Below are positions 8,601-11,132 of a DNA stretch of 11,132 bases, in pieces (within the stretch, counting starts at the first letter, position 1; each line of letters starts with the position of its first letter). Origin of the DNA: Planctomycetota bacterium. Its GTDB lineage: Bacteria; Planctomycetota; UBA8742; SKZP01; JAIOTL01. The DNA lies in assembly GCA_021106775.1 (NCBI GenBank), contig JAIOTL010000008.1:1-11132 (forward strand). Reading direction: 5' to 3'. The notes under the pieces were generated by a model. The model was not told where the DNA came from and made no database searches. It saw only the letters and a program-made list of their open reading frames with translations. The position numbers were made by a program, and so were the translations under genes.

Positions 8601-10337
8601 GACCTTAACCAGAAAACTTCTTCGGTAGATTCCGAAGGTATCATTGAAATAATGCCGCACGAAGACATTCAGGGTACAATTTCCGGTGGAGAATACGAAG
8701 ATTCTGATGAATACAAGACATCCATCAATGAAACTGAAAATGGAATGCATCGTCAAACTCAATGGCAGAGACAAAAGCAGACGAACTTCCCATATTATAA
8801 GGGAACGGTTGAGTTCTGGTTCAAATCTGACATCGACCAGTGGGATATGACCGCTGAGGGTTATGATGCTGATGAAGATACGTTCTATGGCGGATTCATC
8901 AGCGCAAATGTGCTTGTACAAGCCGATGAGGAAGATGGAATTCAGGGGTGTCAGACATATATTCTGCGTGAAATGGGCAATGCTTTCCGTGTTACTCGTG
9001 TTTATTTCATCGATGCAATCAAAGGTACTCCTGGTGGTACAGCATCAATGAACCATTGGGTTGTCGATGACCATGAAGGAGGTGCTGGAAGTGGTGAAGG
9101 ACACGCCATTTCCACCTATATTTACAAAAAAGGTGATACCGTGCCGGATGTGAGTGGCTTGAACAATACCGATTCTGACGATGGCGACCTTGACCCAGAG
9201 GACCTCGGTTTCATCTATGCAAGGTTCGACTCATGGTACGAATTGAGCGAACGTGAGAATGAGTTTAAATGGCGTCCGCACGAATGGTATCATTTGGCAT
9301 TCTCATTCAGGTCTGATGCTGCTGTGGCAAACAATCCGGCAATGGCAATTAATTTTTTCATCAATGGCGTTTATGTTGACCCGGGTATGATGAATTATCC
9401 ATCAAGTAGAATGTCAACGACAATGACAGATTGGAATTCTGGCGCAAAGATGCTTGGTACTGAATTTAAGGACATATCAAAAGAAAAAGAGCCTTATGTG
9501 CAAAAACTCGGTACAATTATAAATGAAGTTATTCCGGAAAGTGACCACGGTGCAAGGCTTGTTGTCGGGGCAATTAAGCGGAACCAGGCGACAAAAGAGC
9601 AGATAGAATATTGGACTGATGAGGCGGCAGCATCAGGTTGGGCGGACGAAGTGCTCACCAAAGAAATGTTCTATTTTGCTGATGGTCCGTTCGTCGCATC
9701 CTGTAACGGAACAATGGATTCACTTAGAATCACCGGAAAATATCTCAATAATGCGGATTCTGACTTTGGAAGCGGCACGAGAATTCGTGCTTTTGCGAGA
9801 TATAACACGTCTCCGGGAGAAGCTTCACCTGATAAATTAGGTTCGTATCAAAATGGTTTTCCGAACTCATGGGGCAGAGATGTCCGCATCGCAAACATAA
9901 GCTGGAACGAGTACAGACCGAAATGGGACTCAGCAATATCCGAAGAAATAATGTTTGAAGATTCTGCATACTGCGAGCTTTCCTTCTGGTCGTTTGACGA
10001 ACGTAAGTTCGACAGAATCGATTGCAGCAGAAGTTATGGGTTTGACAGTGCGAAAAGTGCTATGAATCTTCCATTTTATGCGAAACTTGGGAATTCTCCG
10101 TCAGGCAATACAATCGGTGTGGTCGATATGGGTGTATCCTTCCCCGGTAGTACAATTCAGGTTATCGGTGAGGACCTTGAGAAATTTATGCTTCCTAAGG
10201 GTGGATGTTTCGTTTATGAGGTTGCTTTCTATCAGGGTGATTTGTTTGCTGCCAATTCTGCTCCAATCTTCGATGAACTCACGGTTACAGTTCTGACACC
10301 TCTTGAGATATTCTCGTTTGAGGAAGTGTCGGAGTAA
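5649..10337 (+). CDS. Giant GspK/PilX-like pseudopilin with C-terminal LamG-type domain
   Basis: A 1562-residue protein with a type IV prepilin-like N-terminus: a short basic leader MNRRKNG, a probable prepilin-peptidase cut after G7, then a hydrophobic helix (8-30) and an amphipathic E-rich continuation. The mature protein lacks Glu at position 5, as GspK (the tip pseudopilin of type II secretion) does. GspK-like traits follow: SQLSVNYLS with a nearby helical block (about 215-275), and PIDANTATLPVLYSAI (390-405), like the INxNTA motif plus helices of GspK. D140-FNGDGEYKLED151 fits an EF-hand/dockerin calcium loop. FHSPGIYELTSIGEI and IIKVADIVRHHSQ lie mid-protein. A LamG/concanavalin-like region spans about 1045-1370: GTVEFWFKS with W1057, EWYHLAFSF with W1213, FFINGVYV with N1239-G1240, and NGTMDSLRI with D1357. 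The C-terminal about 190 residues are unassigned. GspK is normally about 300-350 residues, so this is far larger. No other secretion or pilus genes are in the window. It is transcribed from the sigma54-type promoter and ends at a terminator. Exact function is unknown; a surface or exported adhesive or structural role is inference. Confidence 0.8.
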   Translation: MNRRKNGTVLIITLGILTIMAVMGTSFAILMRVELEATENYKLAERAKLIASDGIIYAGKSLQDLLTYSYYSSLYNDDPNIPEYLKTWCFGVDTSTGDYKKDDITGEYSYFGGDSILSNLAPVSLPYPYVDKVQKKAYIDFNGDGEYKLEDNDVLLEEYDMEAENRIFYDEAEERTLFSGFPADGRFLGNVDIVAGQSFTGGNRFKLKIIETNSQLSVNYLSSTLYDFIVDADEIKKNCEGSQFRYMLFFLGQGIQKSLATRIRAETKEDARNPFNEKVVEELWKLKMSYGSSTEVQQFSSKTQVRAIVENTEYGNPGYWKYVRDFITIAAWPGYNTVYAQFNPNTVVPNITTADKYKEKLGEYDENDPVEGSTTGKMTEVNVVTRVQPPIDANTATLPVLYSAIANVSGDARFWYFSPDKGNLNESLYASEPLEDPYILSSELARANKMWAANEKSIATKGVPGKIDSKNFYFKKWDLISDVEREVRQFDNFTFSFENPSTTVLFKRNYQALQFLNISPFRTVWTAEEMGGGSDYAYNFSKCIESLRPFTSWADFDQRVIQEIIIDKMGRYLIPGGGEVKICEPYDYFWHPWNKNGPGGDPDCDISELYHEQWYYEAVADLTRANFNPTPKLTKWNPDATYYQKVDRSDLVYWTVPFIFHSPGIYELTSIGEIIGQVFDAEEQDYIPMPVVQKQFQAIIKVADIVRHHSQSDFCTGFPTHEGAFEDDIEDYSVVRLYAHENSDPAFRRYSRITTYPQPINEDVLKSHIENHERPNRGSSPPDSGLNKWERTYYTGNYSQSGHSAGTELLYGNNVPSSQIPVGYVTVRPQDTSPFDYEMRVDPENDDYMGTPNGLLTCNFSTVSVGKSALEISTANDNDKDDGHWLNFWMPFNETYNTISKNSGASVYGNMPSGGNSFQSARIGSEDNNGRRSANSIDSIGLIWNASGYTFRTFDYARQTTDIVFPNYLEYPAGVGFKMSNNEHDLNQKTSSVDSEGIIEIMPHEDIQGTISGGEYEDSDEYKTSINETENGMHRQTQWQRQKQTNFPYYKGTVEFWFKSDIDQWDMTAEGYDADEDTFYGGFISANVLVQADEEDGIQGCQTYILREMGNAFRVTRVYFIDAIKGTPGGTASMNHWVVDDHEGGAGSGEGHAISTYIYKKGDTVPDVSGLNNTDSDDGDLDPEDLGFIYARFDSWYELSERENEFKWRPHEWYHLAFSFRSDAAVANNPAMAINFFINGVYVDPGMMNYPSSRMSTTMTDWNSGAKMLGTEFKDISKEKEPYVQKLGTIINEVIPESDHGARLVVGAIKRNQATKEQIEYWTDEAAASGWADEVLTKEMFYFADGPFVASCNGTMDSLRITGKYLNNADSDFGSGTRIRAFARYNTSPGEASPDKLGSYQNGFPNSWGRDVRIANISWNEYRPKWDSAISEEIMFEDSAYCELSFWSFDERKFDRIDCSRSYGFDSAKSAMNLPFYAKLGNSPSGNTIGVVDMGVSFPGSTIQVIGEDLEKFMLPKGGCFVYEVAFYQGDLFAANSAPIFDELTVTVLTPLEIFSFEEVSE

Positions 10338-10358
10338 CGCAAAATAGGCAAGTATTTT

Positions 10359-10389
10359 AAGGGTGGGATGTAATGTCTCACCCTTTTTT
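10359..10389 (+). terminator. Rho-independent terminator after the giant gene
   Basis: A hairpin with arms AAGGGTG (10359-10365) and CACCCTT (10379-10385), a further two inner pairs after one mismatch, is followed by a T run ending at 10389. It lies 21 nt after the stop codon of the giant gene and ends transcription before cobO, so the giant gene appears to be monocistronic. Confidence 0.85.
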
Positions 10390-10416
10390 ATATAATTGAA
10401 AAAAAACGAGGTAATC

Positions 10417-10950
10417 ATGTCGGATAAACTAAAAAAAGGATATATTCATGTTTACACGGGCGATGGTAAAGGGAAAACGACTGCGGCGTTCGGCTTGATG
10501 CTGCGTGCTGTGGGTGCCGGCATGCGGGTTTACATTGCACAATTCCTGAAAGGGATGGAATATAGCGAGATACTCACTTTGAAGGACAAATTTAAGGATG
10601 AAGTAACATTTGAGCAGTTCGGCACGACGAATTATATCATTGGAGACCCCTTGCCCGAACATTACGAGGTTATTGACAAAGGTTTTAGGCGGGTCAAGGA
10701 AGTGCTTACTTGTGGCGAATATGATATAATTATTCTTGACGAAATTAATATTGCCCTGTTTTTCGGGCTGAAAACGGTTGACGATTTACTGGAGATTATG
10801 GATTTGAAGCCTAATGATGTTGAGTTGATTATGACAGGCAGGAAAGCGCCACAGGAAATCATCGACCGTGCTGATTTGGTTACCGAAATGGTGCCGATTA
10901 AGCATTATTTCGAGCAGGGAATTTTGTCACGCAAAGGAATCGAAGATTGA
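10417..10950 (+). CDS. cobO: Corrinoid (cob(I)alamin) adenosyltransferase, CobO/BtuR type
   Basis: Transfers the 5'-deoxyadenosyl group of ATP to the cobalt of reduced corrinoids (cob(I)yrinic acid a,c-diamide or salvaged cobalamin), making the coenzyme B12 form, in the cytoplasm. The 177-residue protein shows the family's P-loop GDGKGKTT (15-22), Walker-B-like IIILDEIN (104-111), MTGRKAP (139-145) and the closing ADLVTEM...IKHYFEQGI...KGIE pattern. I chose the ATG at 10417, which has GAGG at 10408-10411. A TTG at 10396 would add seven residues but would place that ribosome site inside the gene and abut the terminator. A TATAAT at 10391-10396 could be its -10 element, though the -35 match is poor. 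No other B12 genes are in the window, so it may serve salvage or a B12-dependent enzyme elsewhere. Confidence 0.93.
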   Translation: MSDKLKKGYIHVYTGDGKGKTTAAFGLMLRAVGAGMRVYIAQFLKGMEYSEILTLKDKFKDEVTFEQFGTTNYIIGDPLPEHYEVIDKGFRRVKEVLTCGEYDIIILDEINIALFFGLKTVDDLLEIMDLKPNDVELIMTGRKAPQEIIDRADLVTEMVPIKHYFEQGILSRKGIED

Positions 10951-10970
10951 GTTGAAAATTACATTTATTG

Positions 10971-10998
10971 TCATTCCCAACTTGATTGGGAATCCAGA
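10971..10998. repeat. REP-like palindromic repeat unit
   Basis: ATTCCCAA (10973-10980) and TTGGGAAT (10986-10993) form an 8-bp hairpin with a 5-nt loop, flanked by TC before and CCAGA after. The TCATTCCC...GGGAATCCAG form is typical of short dispersed intergenic palindromes found in many copies in various bacterial genomes. Only one copy is in this window, so the repeat nature is inferred from its form. It follows cobO by about 20 nt and could also act in transcript ending or stability. Confidence 0.5.
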
Positions 10999-11079
10999 AT
11001 TTTAATAATGAAGGACACTGTTCGCCTGATTTCGAGTGTATGACAATTGATATGAAAATCATGAAAATTGTGAGGTAAT

Positions 11080-11132
11080 ATGAAAATTCTTATCGGATTA
11101 TTGGTTTTCGTTATGTTAACCGGTTGCTTCAA
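11080..11132 (+). CDS. Putative lipoprotein, 5' end only (cut by window edge)
   Basis: The ATG at 11080 follows a GAGG box (11072-11075) and opens a frame running off the window. The first 17 residues are MKILIGLLVFVMLTGCF: a short basic start, a hydrophobic core and a lipobox LTGC with the cysteine at position 16. This is a type II (lipoprotein) signal peptide, so the product should be lipid-anchored outside the cytoplasmic membrane. The mature part is not visible and no function can be given. Confidence 0.7.
   Translation, partial: MKILIGLLVFVMLTGCF

Noticed and set aside
8472..8921. Open frame of 149 codons on the minus strand within the giant gene
   Set aside because: It lies fully antisense to a coding frame with clear domain motifs, shows no recognisable family and has low-complexity, shadow-like composition.
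10396..10416. Upstream TTG start for cobO adding seven residues
   Set aside because: The ATG at 10417 has a well-placed GAGG box. The TTG would put that box inside the gene, directly abuts the terminator hairpin region, and the added residues match nothing in the family.
11052..11078. Eight-codon leader-peptide-like frame before the lipoprotein gene
   Set aside because: It arises from the repeated ATGAAAAT words, has no ribosome binding site of its own and no attenuator hairpin follows.

Overview
The window is about 11.1 kb of moderately AT-rich bacterial chromosome. The encoded outer-membrane-style lipoprotein signal, the type II secretion pseudopilin-like protein and the strong Shine-Dalgarno sites (several GAGG/GGAGG boxes) point to a diderm bacterium that uses canonical ribosome binding sites. 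The giant pseudopilin-like protein carrying a LamG-type domain recalls proteins of Lentisphaerae/Planctomycetes-like or candidate phyla. That placement is only an impression; no rRNA or other phylogenetic marker is present.

Layout: (1) 20-2259, a tightly packed plus-strand operon: a DedA-family membrane protein, a YqiJ-like membrane protein with a soluble C-terminal domain, and type III pantothenate kinase (coaX), with gaps of only 3 and 2 nt. (2) 2394-3854, an NtrC-type response regulator / sigma54 activator with no sensor kinase beside it. (3) 3851-5218, a MATE-family efflux transporter on the minus strand, whose stop codon overlaps that of the regulator. (4) 5219-5648, a 430-nt divergent intergenic region. 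It holds clustered GTAACA/TGTTAC motifs, a 19-nt periodic repeat, a perfect 12-bp inverted repeat and a very good sigma54 (-24/-12) promoter. (5) 5649-10337, one 1562-residue gene starting with a GspK-like type IV prepilin signal and ending with a LamG-like region, preceded by a 9-nt Shine-Dalgarno match. (6) A Rho-independent terminator, then cobO (corrinoid adenosyltransferase), a REP-like palindrome, and the first codons of a lipoprotein gene cut by the window edge.

How the parts may work together: the most interesting unit is the regulator plus the intergenic region plus the giant gene. A sigma54 promoter needs an enhancer-bound AAA+ activator. Such an activator, with intact GAFTGA loop and Fis-type helix-turn-helix, is encoded 1.8 kb upstream of the giant gene. 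The inverted repeat lies about 143 bp before the predicted transcription start, which is normal for an enhancer site. This suggests a sigma54-controlled, exported or pilus-associated large protein. The promoter geometry is seen directly in the sequence; the link to this particular activator is inference. The coaX operon and cobO look like ordinary housekeeping genes with no clear functional tie to this unit.
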